A stretch of DNA of 64,000 bases from TMED23 sp964566055 (GCA_964566055.1 CAZMHI010000014.1:12604-76603), one strand, 5' to 3'; counted from the first letter of the stretch, positions 51,529 to 60,227 are shown. Notes: generated by a model not told the origin, from the sequence alone. A program made the numbers and translations.

Positions 51529-52512
51529 TTAGGCTTTTACAAACTTATCCCGGTCATGGGTATGATTAAAATCAAGCGCCGGGCCCTTAGGGACAATACC
51601 GAGCGGGTTTACCTGGGGCATAAGGTGGTAGTAGCCACGTTTGATATGATCGAAATTTGTCACCTCGGCGATACCCGGATGCTGATAAAGCTCGAGGGTA
51701 AAGTTCCACAGATTTGGATATTCGTAGATATGCTTTTTGTTGCATTTGAAGTGGCCGTAATAAACGATATCGAAACGCAACAATGTTGAAAACAGCCGCC
51801 AATCAGCCTCGGTCAAGCGGTCACCGACCAGATAGCGCTGCTTTGACAAGCGTTCTTCCAACTCATCAAGCGTATTAAACAAATTATCAAAAGCTTCTTC
51901 GTAGGCTTCCTGGGAAGCCGCAAAGCCGGTACGGTACACACCATTGTTCACATTGTCATAAACCACTTCGTTGATCTCATCGATTTCTGCTCTGAGTTCT
52001 CCGGGATAATAATCTTGGTTATTCCCTGTCAGCCCATCAAAAGAAGAATTGAACATTCTGATGATTTCAGAAGATTCGTTGCTGACAATAGTCTGTTCTT
52101 TTTTATCCCACAGTGTCGGCACAGTAACCCGGCCGGTATAGCTGGGCTCGGCTTTGGTATATAGCTCATGGAGATGGTGGATATTATTGATGCTGTCAGG
52201 TTTTACACCGGGCTCGTCATTAAACGTCCAGCCTTCATCTTTGTAAGTCGAGCCGCCAATCGCCACGCTAATGAGGTCTTCCAGCCCTTTGAGCTTGCGA
52301 AACACCATTGAGCGATAGGCCCAGGGGCAGTTATGGGTGACATAGAGATGATAGCGGTCTGCCTCAGCCTTGAAGCCTTTCTGGCCGTCTGGCCCGGCTG
52401 AACCGTCGGGAGTGATCCAATGCCGGAAGATACTCTCCGGGCGGACAAACTTGCCGTCCTTATTACGAAACTTATCGTCGTCTGCCCAACTTCCATCAAT
52501 GAGCATACCCAT
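51529..52512 (-). CDS. Glutathionyl-hydroquinone reductase (YqjG/ECM4 type)
   Basis: About 327 residues in the glutathione S-transferase family. The N-terminal thioredoxin-like domain has the catalytic motif CPWAYRS near residue 58, and the C-terminal helical domain has a DRLTEADWRLFSTLLRFD segment typical of the ECM4 group. These enzymes reduce glutathionyl-hydroquinones, so a link to aromatic degradation next to the meta-cleavage cluster is plausible. The ATG at 52512 is used; the frame opens with TTG one codon earlier. Confidence 0.88.
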   Translation of the reverse strand: MGMLIDGSWADDDKFRNKDGKFVRPESIFRHWITPDGSAGPDGQKGFKAEADRYHLYVTHNCPWAYRSMVFRKLKGLEDLISVAIGGSTYKDEGWTFNDEPGVKPDSINNIHHLHELYTKAEPSYTGRVTVPTLWDKKEQTIVSNESSEIIRMFNSSFDGLTGNNQDYYPGELRAEIDEINEVVYDNVNNGVYRTGFAASQEAYEEAFDNLFNTLDELEERLSKQRYLVGDRLTEADWRLFSTLLRFDIVYYGHFKCNKKHIYEYPNLWNFTLELYQHPGIAEVTNFDHIKRGYYHLMPQVNPLGIVPKGPALDFNHTHDRDKFVKA

Positions 52513-52617
52513 CAAAGCGTCTCCAAATTACAATTCAGGAATTAATTCTTGTACTGAAAATCAGGGGGCCGTTGATAGCCCATGCCCTCGGGAAAGTCAC
52601 GTACATTTGCCGTTCAG

Positions 52618-53331
52618 CTATTGCCGTTCGCGCCGCGCAATATAGACGACCGATGCCATTACCACCGCACCGCCAACTATAGTAAAAATATTTGGCACAT
52701 CGCTAAATATAAAATAGCCGACTATTGCCGCCCAAATGAGACTGGTGAACGAGATCGGCTCTATGATACCGATATCCGCCAGTTTGACGGCCCAGGTCAT
52801 GCAATAATGATTCATAATAGTGACGATCGAAAGAGCAATGAGCCAAGCCGTCTGCTCCAAATTGGGGATGGACCAAAAAAATAATGCAAGCGGGAAAGCT
52901 ACGACCGCCGTCCAAACAGCCTGCCAAAACACCACTGATTCCGGCGTGTCGCTCCGGGTTATAACTTTGATCAGCAATTTCGTGATGGCGAAGCACATGG
53001 ATGAAAAAATCATGGCCAGAACGCCGGGTGAAACTTCGGTAAATCCCGGCCGCACAATGATCAGCGCTCCAATAATACCGACGATGAGTGCTCCCCAACG
53101 CCATGGTTCGGACTTTTCGCCGAGAAATATAATAGCGCCGAGAACAGCAAAAGTCGGAGCCGTAAAGCCAACAGCAGTGATGAGATCGAGCGGAAGCAGC
53201 GGCAAAGCCCAGAACCAGGCTGATAATGCGATGGCGAAAAAAAATCCATTGATAAACTGCAGTCCAGGCCGCGTTGTTCTGATGCCGCCAATACCCCGCC
53301 GCAATATCCACGGCAACAGCATAAGCACCAT
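52618..53331 (-). CDS. N-terminally truncated DMT (EamA) transporter
   Basis: A 237-residue membrane protein. From the start it already reads LPWILRRGIGGIRTTRPGL, a point about 60 residues into a normal DMT protein, and it holds about eight helices plus the second EamA repeat (WALPLLPLDLITAVGFTAPTFAVLGAI, ending VVYIARRERQ). The same frame continues upstream as YYWHFVRASIM, but an in-frame TAG lies before it, and the 5' end is directly after the FAH-family gene. It therefore seems to have lost its first helices by deletion or mutation, and may not work. A frame from ATG 53399 is too short to restore it. Confidence 0.75.
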   Translation of the reverse strand: MVLMLLPWILRRGIGGIRTTRPGLQFINGFFFAIALSAWFWALPLLPLDLITAVGFTAPTFAVLGAIIFLGEKSEPWRWGALIVGIIGALIIVRPGFTEVSPGVLAMIFSSMCFAITKLLIKVITRSDTPESVVFWQAVWTAVVAFPLALFFWSIPNLEQTAWLIALSIVTIMNHYCMTWAVKLADIGIIEPISFTSLIWAAIVGYFIFSDVPNIFTIVGGAVVMASVVYIARRERQ

Positions 53332-53408
53332 AATAGAGGCGCGAACGAAATGCCAATAATACTATCCGATTGACCGCCAAAAAATTTGTTGCTGTTCATG
53401 CGCCGAGA

Positions 53409-54257
53409 TTATTCAGCGGCAACCGTGTTTGATAATTTTCCAATCGCCGGAATTTCAACTTCAACGACATCGCCAGGTTTGAGCCAGTCTTTTTCTTCCG
53501 TGCCAATGATCGAGCCCGCCGGACTGCCGGTCGCGATCATGTCGCCAGGCTCCAGCCGCGTAAATTTCGAAGTATGGGCGATCAAATATTTAGTATCGAA
53601 GATCATCAGATCAGTACCGGCATCCTGCATCACCGTGCCATTGCGCCGCGTGTAGATATGCTGCTCGGCCGGGTCACCAACTTCATCTTTGGTGACAATC
53701 CAGGGGCCAATACCGCCTGAGCGGTAAAAGTTTTTAGCCGGCGTATTTTGCGTGCCCATCGCCATCCAATCCCGCACACTGCCTTCGTTCATAATGGTAT
53801 AGCCGACGACATGACCCAGCGCGTCGTCTTCTGAAATATGCCGGCCGCCTTTGCCGATCACGGCAACCAGTTCCCCTTCATAGTCAAACTGCTCCCCGGC
53901 TTTAGGATCAAGAATATCCTGGTTGTGAGGGGAGAAGCCGCTGACAAAGCGGCCAAAAATGCTTGGGTATTGTAGGGGGCCACCTTCTTCGACGACCTCG
54001 TGGTAAGCGCGGTAATTGCGCCCGGCACACATGATCTTCTGCACATTCGGTATGGGAAGTTCGTAATCTATATCGTCCAGCGCATGATCAGGAGATTCAT
54101 TTTCAAGTGCCACCAATTGATCCAGCGCGACTGCCGCAATAACATCACGCAACGTTGGATAGGTATCTCCAAGCCGGGCCGAGGCATCAACAATGCCGTC
54201 ACCGTTGACGACCCCATAACAATCTTTGCCGTTGGCTTTATAGCTTATGAGTTTCAT
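53409..54257 (-). CDS. Fumarylacetoacetate hydrolase-family protein of the second cluster
   Basis: A 282-residue FAH-superfamily enzyme with IMCAGRNYRAYHEVVE, the acidic metal site FDYEGELVAVIGKGG, IMNEGSVRDW, and GDMIATGSPAGS. The related enzyme at 24286-25149 is similar in layout but clearly not identical. It lies nine bases after the SDR gene, in the operon that also encodes 4-oxalocrotonate decarboxylase and oxopentenoate hydratase. It may hydrolyse or decarboxylate a ring-cleavage product. The exact reaction is uncertain. Confidence 0.85.
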   Translation of the reverse strand: MKLISYKANGKDCYGVVNGDGIVDASARLGDTYPTLRDVIAAVALDQLVALENESPDHALDDIDYELPIPNVQKIMCAGRNYRAYHEVVEEGGPLQYPSIFGRFVSGFSPHNQDILDPKAGEQFDYEGELVAVIGKGGRHISEDDALGHVVGYTIMNEGSVRDWMAMGTQNTPAKNFYRSGGIGPWIVTKDEVGDPAEQHIYTRRNGTVMQDAGTDLMIFDTKYLIAHTSKFTRLEPGDMIATGSPAGSIIGTEEKDWLKPGDVVEVEIPAIGKLSNTVAAE

Positions 54258-54266
54258 TTTATTCCC

Positions 54267-55031
54267 CTAATAGGTCGAGCGCCCGCCTGAGAGATCAAAC
54301 ACCCCGCCAGTTGAGAACGAGCAATCTTCCGAGCACAGCCAGGCAACCATGGCAGCAATTTCCTCGGCTTTACCAAATCTTCCCATCGGAATTTTAGATA
54401 ACATAAAATCGATATGATCCTGGGTCATCTGGTCAAAGATCGCGGTGCGGACTGCGGCAGGCGTGACGCAATTAACCATCACATTAGAAGTTGCGAGTTC
54501 TTTACCCAGCGCCTTCGTCAGGCCGATGATACCGGCTTTACTCGCCGTGTAAGCTGGGGCTTTGGGGTTACCGTCCTTGCCCGCGACCGAAGCGATATTA
54601 ACGATGCGGCCATAATCATTTTCCAGCATCACTGGGATAACCGCCGAGCAGACATAAAAAGTGCCGCTGAGATTAACATCAATGACTTTTTGCCATTCTT
54701 CCGGCGGATATTCCCAGCTGGTAGTGTTAGGACCCGAGATACCGGCATTATTAACCGTGATATCGATACCCCCGAGTTGGTCCTGCGTCGCTTTAACAGC
54801 GTCTGCCACTGACGCCACATCGGCAACATTTCCGACAACACCGTAAGCTGTGCCATCACCTTGACTATTCAGCTTAGCCACTGCCTCATCAATGGCGTCC
54901 TGATTGATATCCCAGACACAGACATTTGCATTAGATTGAGCCAGGCGTTCGGCGATGGCAAAACCGAGCCCGGCGCCTCCGCCGGTAACGATTGCATTGC
55001 GGCCCGCGAGATCGATTGAGTTGGTTCCCAT
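54267..55031 (-). CDS. Short-chain dehydrogenase/reductase
   Basis: A 254-residue classical SDR with VTGGGAGLGFAIAERLAQ near 16, DINQD for coenzyme choice, NNAGISG, and the catalytic YTASK with Ser upstream in IASVAG. NAD is favoured by the Asp after beta-2. Its ATG overlaps the stop of the 4-oxalocrotonate decarboxylase gene by one base (TAATG), so it is translationally linked to that pathway. A likely alcohol or dihydrodiol dehydrogenase role; not proven. Confidence 0.88.
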   Translation of the reverse strand: MGTNSIDLAGRNAIVTGGGAGLGFAIAERLAQSNANVCVWDINQDAIDEAVAKLNSQGDGTAYGVVGNVADVASVADAVKATQDQLGGIDITVNNAGISGPNTTSWEYPPEEWQKVIDVNLSGTFYVCSAVIPVMLENDYGRIVNIASVAGKDGNPKAPAYTASKAGIIGLTKALGKELATSNVMVNCVTPAAVRTAIFDQMTQDHIDFMLSKIPMGRFGKAEEIAAMVAWLCSEDCSFSTGGVFDLSGGRSTY

Positions 55032-55813
55032 TATTTAGCCACTCCAAAGCTGCAGGAGCCCAAGCCCTCAACGGTATTTTTAACGCTGACACCTTCATAC
55101 AAGGCTTCAGCGGCAGTAGCGCCGCCGGCCAAGACAATCCAGCCAGCTTCAAGTGTTTCGCCGTCTTCCGCCGTCATGCGCGAAGCCGCGGCTAGAGAGC
55201 GGGCAGGATGACCAAGAATGGCTGCACTTGAGCCGATTTGCACGGCCCGGCCATCAAACTCCATAACCATACCGAGATTTGAGATATCGCTATCAGGTTT
55301 ACACCAGGGGCCAATAACAAAGCCGGATGACGATGAATTATCTGCCACCACATCCTCGACCGTGAATTTAAAATTCTCATAACGGGAATCGATAATTTCC
55401 ATGGCTGGTGCGACCGCCTCGACCGCATTCCAGGCCTCCGCCGTTGAAAGCGGTCCGGATAACGGCGCTTTCAGCAAATAGGCAATTTCCGGCTCTACCC
55501 GGGGATGGACGTAGTTCGAGATATCGATCTCACCGCCATCTTCAACCAGCATAGAGTTGGTGAGACGGCCCCAAATCATATCATCAACACCCATCTGCAC
55601 CATTTTAGCCCGGCTGGTAAAGCCCATCTTCATGCCAACCCGGTGTTCACCGGCAGCCAGACGCATATCGATGCTGGTTGACTGGACATGATAGGCTTCT
55701 TCCAAAGTAAATTTTTCGGTTTCGGACAATTGGGAGATTGCCGTCGCATTAATCTGCGCATCGTGCACAATCTTGGCCATTCTACTAATATTGCTATCTA
55801 CATCTTCACTCAT
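55031..55813 (-). CDS. 4-oxalocrotonate decarboxylase (XylI/DmpH type)
   Basis: A 260-residue FAH-fold enzyme that decarboxylates 4-oxalocrotonate to 2-oxopent-4-enoate in catechol-type meta-cleavage pathways. Recognisable pieces are VGMKMGFTSRAKMVQMGV, HPRVEPEIAYLL, EAVAPAMEIIDSRYENFKF, ADNSSSSGFVIG, and a VQIGSSAAILGHPARS stretch. These match the decarboxylase group (XylI, DmpH, NahK) rather than the hydratase group. It lies between the hydratase gene (26 bases apart) and the SDR. Confidence 0.88.
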   Translation of the reverse strand: MSEDVDSNISRMAKIVHDAQINATAISQLSETEKFTLEEAYHVQSTSIDMRLAAGEHRVGMKMGFTSRAKMVQMGVDDMIWGRLTNSMLVEDGGEIDISNYVHPRVEPEIAYLLKAPLSGPLSTAEAWNAVEAVAPAMEIIDSRYENFKFTVEDVVADNSSSSGFVIGPWCKPDSDISNLGMVMEFDGRAVQIGSSAAILGHPARSLAAASRMTAEDGETLEAGWIVLAGGATAAEALYEGVSVKNTVEGLGSCSFGVAK

Positions 55814-55839
55814 CTGAATTCTCCTAAACTATTTTGGGA

Positions 55840-56625
55840 TCAGGCTGCAAAAGCAGCACGAACCGAACACAGACCATTAATACGGACCTCGTAGACCTGC
55901 CCGGCTTCGACGCCAACCATCGGTCCCAGCGCACCAGACATTACGACATCACCCGCCGAGAGCGGGCGGCCCCGATTGACCATTTCTTCAGCCAGCCAAC
56001 GCACGGCGTTAATGGGATGCCCCAAACAGGCAGCACCCGCACCGACCGAAACAGGCTCTCCTTTGCATTCCATCACCATGCCGCACATACGGCCGTCAAA
56101 ATCTTCAATTTTGACTTTCTGATTACCGAGAACATACAAAACAGCCGACGCATTGTCCGCGACGGTATCCTGGATTTTAATATTCCAGTCCTTGATGCGG
56201 CTATCAACGATTTCAATGCTGGGTGTGGCATAGGCAATGGCGTCAATTACTTCTGAATTGGTCGGCTTTTCAAAATTGATGTCATTTTCCAGCACATAAG
56301 AAATTTCGGCTTCAACGCGAGGCGCCAAAAGCGAGCTGGTATCAACTTCCTCACCGTCCGGCACGGACATATCAGCGAATAGAATACCGAAATCGGGGCG
56401 GTCAACGCCCAGTTGCTTTTGCACGAGTTTCGACGTCAGGCCAATCTTGCGGCCAACCATGCGGGCGCCACTGGCGAGACGGCGTTCGGTATTAATTTCC
56501 TGCACCGCATAAGCCGCATCAACATCTCCTTCCGGTAAGAGATCGCGTACCGGTTCACAGCCTACGCCGGTTTGATAGGCTTCATGCAGCCAGTCGGCCG
56601 CTTTTTGAATAGCGTCGTCGCTCAT
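55840..56625 (-). CDS. 2-oxopent-4-enoate hydratase (XylJ/DmpE/MhpD type)
   Basis: A 261-residue enzyme of the same FAH-fold group, expected to hydrate 2-oxopent-4-enoate to 4-hydroxy-2-oxovalerate. It shows MVGRKIGLTSKLVQKQLGV, DFGILFADM, APRVEAEISYVL, SIEIVDSRIKDWNIKI, ADNASA, and GPMVGVEAGQ. Gene order after the dehydrogenase (32 bases) and before the decarboxylase fits a 2-hydroxymuconate operon. Both members of the usual hydratase/decarboxylase complex are encoded. Confidence 0.87.
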   Translation of the reverse strand: MSDDAIQKAADWLHEAYQTGVGCEPVRDLLPEGDVDAAYAVQEINTERRLASGARMVGRKIGLTSKLVQKQLGVDRPDFGILFADMSVPDGEEVDTSSLLAPRVEAEISYVLENDINFEKPTNSEVIDAIAYATPSIEIVDSRIKDWNIKIQDTVADNASAVLYVLGNQKVKIEDFDGRMCGMVMECKGEPVSVGAGAACLGHPINAVRWLAEEMVNRGRPLSAGDVVMSGALGPMVGVEAGQVYEVRINGLCSVRAAFAA

Positions 56626-56657
56626 TCATTCCTCCTGATGTGTATTTTGTAGTGCCG

Positions 56658-58142
56658 CTAGAGTTTAACGCAGATATTACTGGTCTCCAGATAGAACTCC
56701 AGCGAATACTCGCCCCCCTCGCGTCCGATACCGGACTGTTTAGCCCCACCGAACGGTGTCCGCAAGTCCCTTAAAAACCAGCAATTAACCCAGGTGATGC
56801 CGACGTCAATTTGCGGTGCGACACGATGCGCCCGGGTGAGGTTTTCGGTCCAAATCGACGTTGCCAAACCGTATTTGGTATTGTTGGCAAGCTCAATGGC
56901 TTCCTCTTCCGTATCAAAGGGCCGGATATGACAGCAGGGTCCAAAAATCTCGTCAGTAACCGGTGACGCATCATCCGCCAAATCTGTCCATATTGTAGGT
57001 TCAATCCAAGCCCCAGAATTAAGCTCTTCGCCCATGTCTGGCACACCGCCTCCGGTGACAACCGTCGCCCCTTCCTTGACAGCCGCTTCATAATACGAAA
57101 GTACTTTATCGCGGTGGCCATGGCTGACCAGGGGACCCATATCGGTATCTTTATCGCCGGGTAAACCAACTTTCATGTTTTCAACGCCTTCTTTGAGGCG
57201 GGCGACAAACTCATCAAAGACCGGGCGTTCGACCAGTAATTTTTCAGTGTTGAGACAGACCTGACCGCAATTGGCAAAGGCCGAGCGCAATGTGCCTTCA
57301 ATCGCTTTGTCCATATCGCAATCAGCGAAGATAAGGCCAGAGTTTTTGCCCCCGAGTTCGAAAGAGACATCACGCATGCCGACCGCGGCTTCTTTCATGA
57401 TCGCCTCGCCGGTGACGGTTTCACCAGTGAAAGTGATGGCGTCAACATCCGGGTGCTGGGTGAGAAACTCACCCGCCGAATCCGGACCAAAGCCATTGAT
57501 AATATTGTAAACTCCCGCTGGAATACCGACATCGTTCATCACTTCACCCAACAGCGTGGCGGTTTGCGGTGTTTCCTCAGACGGCTTGACGACTACCGCA
57601 TTGCCGCACGCCAGTGCTGGCCCCACTTTCCACGTCATCAGCAAGAGCGGGAGGTTCCAAGGACAAATAACACCGATCACACCTTTCGGACGCTCGGAGG
57701 TATAATTGATCGCTCCGGTACCATCAGGTGTATCCATTTTGAAGAACTCGCCATGATGAGATTTCATCGTATCGGCAAAGACCTGAAAGTTTGCCGCACC
57801 CCGCGGAATATCGATGTGTGAAGCAAGTGAATTGGGTTTGCCTGTGTCCGCGACTTCAGCTGCTAAAAATTCATCGAAACGTGCATTGATGCCATCTGCT
57901 AATTTGCCGATCAGATCGAGGCGCTTAGCCATCGGCATTTGTCCCCATTCACCCGCCATCGCGGCTTTGGCTGCTTTCACAGCATCATCTACATCAGATT
58001 TATCGGCTTCATGAACAATGGAAGCAACGCTGCCATCAACCGGATTAATGTTTTCAAAGGTCTTGTTTGAGGAGCTTGAACGGTACTCTCCACCAATAAA
58101 ATTGAGCGTTTGTTTAACTTTGCTGTCTACTAACTGGTCCAT
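56658..58142 (-). CDS. 2-hydroxymuconic / 2-aminomuconic semialdehyde dehydrogenase
   Basis: A 494-residue aldehyde dehydrogenase. It has ICPWNLPLLLMTWKVGPALACGNAVV, FTGETVTG, the catalytic Glu in FELGGKNSG, the catalytic Cys in NCGQVCLN, EIFGP, and the C-terminal NCWFLRDLRTPFGGAKQSG motif with SLEFYLETSNICVKL, which is characteristic of XylG/DmpC/AmnC semialdehyde dehydrogenases. It oxidises the ring-cleavage semialdehyde to the dicarboxylate. It leads the minus-strand operon, divergent from the extradiol dioxygenase. Confidence 0.9.
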   Translation of the reverse strand: MDQLVDSKVKQTLNFIGGEYRSSSSNKTFENINPVDGSVASIVHEADKSDVDDAVKAAKAAMAGEWGQMPMAKRLDLIGKLADGINARFDEFLAAEVADTGKPNSLASHIDIPRGAANFQVFADTMKSHHGEFFKMDTPDGTGAINYTSERPKGVIGVICPWNLPLLLMTWKVGPALACGNAVVVKPSEETPQTATLLGEVMNDVGIPAGVYNIINGFGPDSAGEFLTQHPDVDAITFTGETVTGEAIMKEAAVGMRDVSFELGGKNSGLIFADCDMDKAIEGTLRSAFANCGQVCLNTEKLLVERPVFDEFVARLKEGVENMKVGLPGDKDTDMGPLVSHGHRDKVLSYYEAAVKEGATVVTGGGVPDMGEELNSGAWIEPTIWTDLADDASPVTDEIFGPCCHIRPFDTEEEAIELANNTKYGLATSIWTENLTRAHRVAPQIDVGITWVNCWFLRDLRTPFGGAKQSGIGREGGEYSLEFYLETSNICVKL

Positions 58143-58169
58143 AATCTGATCCTTTCCCTAACTGATCAG

Positions 58170-58187
58170 CGATATTCAAAAATATCG
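58170..58187. promoter_or_regulatory. Dyad in the divergent promoter of the second meta-cleavage cluster
   Basis: CGATATT (58170-58176) and AATATCG (58181-58187) are perfect inverted arms around CAAA. It is 28 bases upstream of the dehydrogenase start, where a repressor of that operon would bind. Confidence 0.5.
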
Positions 58188-58244
58188 AGATTTTGTTTTC
58201 CCGATTATCTAATGTTATTGTAGGGTTTGCAACCAGCCCGCAGG

Positions 58245-58258
58245 GCGATTAAAATCGC
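58245..58258. promoter_or_regulatory. Second dyad in the divergent promoter region
   Basis: GCGATT (58245-58250) and AATCGC (58253-58258) form a perfect dyad with two central bases. Both dyads of this region share a CGAT core, so they may bind one regulator serving the dioxygenase gene and the opposite operon. Confidence 0.4.
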
Positions 58259-58339
58259 GGAAATGCAGTTATACCTTGGGTTTCAAGGCCGGCTTACAAG
58301 CCATAAAATTAACAATAAAAATACCTTCAGGAGAACAGT

Positions 58340-59179
58340 ATGAACGACCAATCATCAGGAGTAATTGCGTCTGTAATCGCGTCACACACTCCGCGGATGG
58401 CTTATGAAGACAAAGCCTGGGATTTTACGCTTGGCCTCATTGAGGGTCTGAAAGAATTGGGAACGAATTTACGCGAGCTGAACCCAGATCTATTTGTTGT
58501 CAACACGACCCATTGGATCACCACTTTTGACTGGGTAATTACTTCGCATGATCACCACAAAGGTGTTTGCATCGCTGAAGAAGCGCCGCATCTGATCCCG
58601 GAACTGCCCTATGACCGGCCCGGTGACCGGGGCTATGCCGAAGCGCTCAATGATGATCTCAATGGCGCGGAAATCCCGAGTTATGCCACCGATGCCAAGT
58701 ATTTCCACTGGGATTACGGCACCACTGTACCGCTGCAATATCTTGATCCGGAAAGTAAAATCCCAGCGGTAATAACGCCGACATGCTATGCCTCAAGCCT
58801 GGATGAAAATTTCCAAGTCGGCGCCCAGATTGATGAGACCGCAAAACGTTTGGGCAAGCGTGTAATTGTGGTTGTCAGCAATGCTCTCACTCATTTAGTT
58901 GTGCGTGGTCCGGCCACCTGGCCATTACCCGAACATATGGAGATGGATCACAAGTTTATCGATATGGTCAAAGCCGCCGATGTTGATGGCGCAACAGAGT
59001 ACCTGCCGGGTTACGCCCGGGATGCAAAATGTGAAATGGGTGGACGAGGCCTTGGCATATTTTTAGGTGCGGCTAAAGCTTTGGAAGACAACGCCGGCAA
59101 TTTATCCGGTGCACAATATGGCCCCTATGCGCAAAGCTCGGCCAGCGGCAATGCCAATTTATCTCTAGTCGCCGCTTAA
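58340..59179 (+). CDS. Class III (LigB-type) extradiol ring-cleavage dioxygenase
   Basis: A 279-residue dioxygenase of the LigB superfamily. Candidate ligands are His16 (ASHTPRM) and His58 (NTTHWI), with His185 (SNALTHLV) as the likely second-sphere catalytic His. The family includes catechol, 2-aminophenol and homoprotocatechuate dioxygenases. The sequence is distant from HpaD at 27355. Divergent pairing with a semialdehyde dehydrogenase of AmnC/XylG type suggests a catechol- or aminophenol-like substrate. The window has no 2-aminomuconate deaminase. AGGAGA precedes the ATG. Confidence 0.87.
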   Translation: MNDQSSGVIASVIASHTPRMAYEDKAWDFTLGLIEGLKELGTNLRELNPDLFVVNTTHWITTFDWVITSHDHHKGVCIAEEAPHLIPELPYDRPGDRGYAEALNDDLNGAEIPSYATDAKYFHWDYGTTVPLQYLDPESKIPAVITPTCYASSLDENFQVGAQIDETAKRLGKRVIVVVSNALTHLVVRGPATWPLPEHMEMDHKFIDMVKAADVDGATEYLPGYARDAKCEMGGRGLGIFLGAAKALEDNAGNLSGAQYGPYAQSSASGNANLSLVAA

Positions 59180-59181
59180 GT

Positions 59182-59958
59182 CTAAATAAGACCGGTTATG
59201 CCGTCGTAGCAAAGCTTCACGCCGGTCAAGAAAAGCAGCGTGATAATAATGCGGTAAAACAGCACGTCGTCGACTTTGCGGTGGATCAATAGCCCCAGCC
59301 AAATACCTATCGGCACGACCGGCAGCAACATCAGTGAGGTTGAGAGATTGGTCAGGTGAAACTGGCCGAGCCACCAATAGGGGCCGATCTTGGCATAATT
59401 TACATAGGCATAAAAAATCGCCAAGGTGCCCATATAAACGGTTTTATCAAGGCGCTGCGGAATCATATAGACATTCAGCGGCGGAGCACCGGAATGGGCG
59501 ACAAAGCTGGTGAAACCGCACATCGCACACCAAAAGCCACCCTTCACAACCGCCGGCTGGGTCGGCGGGCCGGGATCTTTTTTGCGCACATAATCTAAAA
59601 AACGGGCGAGTGCAAAAACCACAGCGATCACCCCAATGATGAGTTTAATAGCCGCTGGATCAAGATATTTAAAACCAAGGGTGCCGACAATAATACCGAT
59701 TGTCGCTGCCGGAATCATGATCATCAGATTTTTCTTATGCCAGGTTTTGCGGTAGGCCCAGACAGCAAAAATATCAGCGATGCAGAGGATCGGCAGCAAA
59801 ATGGCGGCAGCCTGGGGGACACTTACCATCAAGGCCATAAGCGGCGTCGCCAAACCGCCCGTGCCGCCAATACCGGCTTTGGCGATACCGATTGAGATCA
59901 CCGCCGGAATGGCAACCAAATAAAACAGCGGGTCCGTAATGAGGGGTAATTGGTCCAT
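59182..59958 (-). CDS. TauE/SafE family permease
   Basis: A 258-residue membrane protein with about eight helices and the TauE/SafE (DUF81) pattern, including AGIGGTGGLATPLMALM in the first repeat and GFTSFVAHSGAPPLNVYMIP in the second. Members export sulfite or organosulfonate-derived anions, or carry organic acids. Its stop is two bases from the dioxygenase stop (convergent). No sulfonate gene is near, so an aromatic or acid anion is also possible. Confidence 0.88.
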   Translation of the reverse strand: MDQLPLITDPLFYLVAIPAVISIGIAKAGIGGTGGLATPLMALMVSVPQAAAILLPILCIADIFAVWAYRKTWHKKNLMIMIPAATIGIIVGTLGFKYLDPAAIKLIIGVIAVVFALARFLDYVRKKDPGPPTQPAVVKGGFWCAMCGFTSFVAHSGAPPLNVYMIPQRLDKTVYMGTLAIFYAYVNYAKIGPYWWLGQFHLTNLSTSLMLLPVVPIGIWLGLLIHRKVDDVLFYRIIITLLFLTGVKLCYDGITGLI

Positions 59959-60006
59959 GACTACTCTTATTCTTTAACCTAATAAATTATCGAGCCTTGG
60001 TCTTTT

Positions 60007-60111
60007 CACCCCCACCCTACCCTCCCCCATCAAGGGGGAGGAAGAAATGATGCAATGTCCCAAATTATTTTTTCCGCCCCCCAACGGGGGGGAGGATTAA
60101 GGTGGGGGGGG
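60007..60111. repeat. GC-rich nested inverted repeat
   Basis: Two perfect hairpins (CCTCCCCC at 60021-60028/GGGGGAGG at 60034-60041 with ATCAA loop; CCCCCC at 60077-60082/GGGGGG at 60086-60091) lie inside an outer pair, CCCCCACC (60009-60016)/GGTGGGGG (60101-60108). The whole 105-base block can fold into one long structure, typical of a dispersed palindromic repeat. The rest of the 332-base interval 59959-60290 contains only the TetR promoter. Confidence 0.8.
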
Positions 60112-60227
60112 CCGATATATAAATAATATCAAACTAATATTTCTACGGGCGGAGTTTAGGGGGCCACTCCAGTGAAAGCCAGACTAATTGTCCCCTCACA
60201 AATTATTGTCAGAACATTTGTCTAAAT

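Noticed and set aside
53061..53399. Minus-strand frame from ATG 53399 as the start of the DMT permease
   Set aside because: It is out of frame with the permease and reads a Cys-rich shadow sequence; it cannot supply the missing N-terminus without a frameshift that the sequence does not show clearly.
60001..60120. GC-rich palindrome as a CRISPR array or rho-independent terminator
   Set aside because: There are no regularly spaced repeats with spacers, and no T tract follows the stems.
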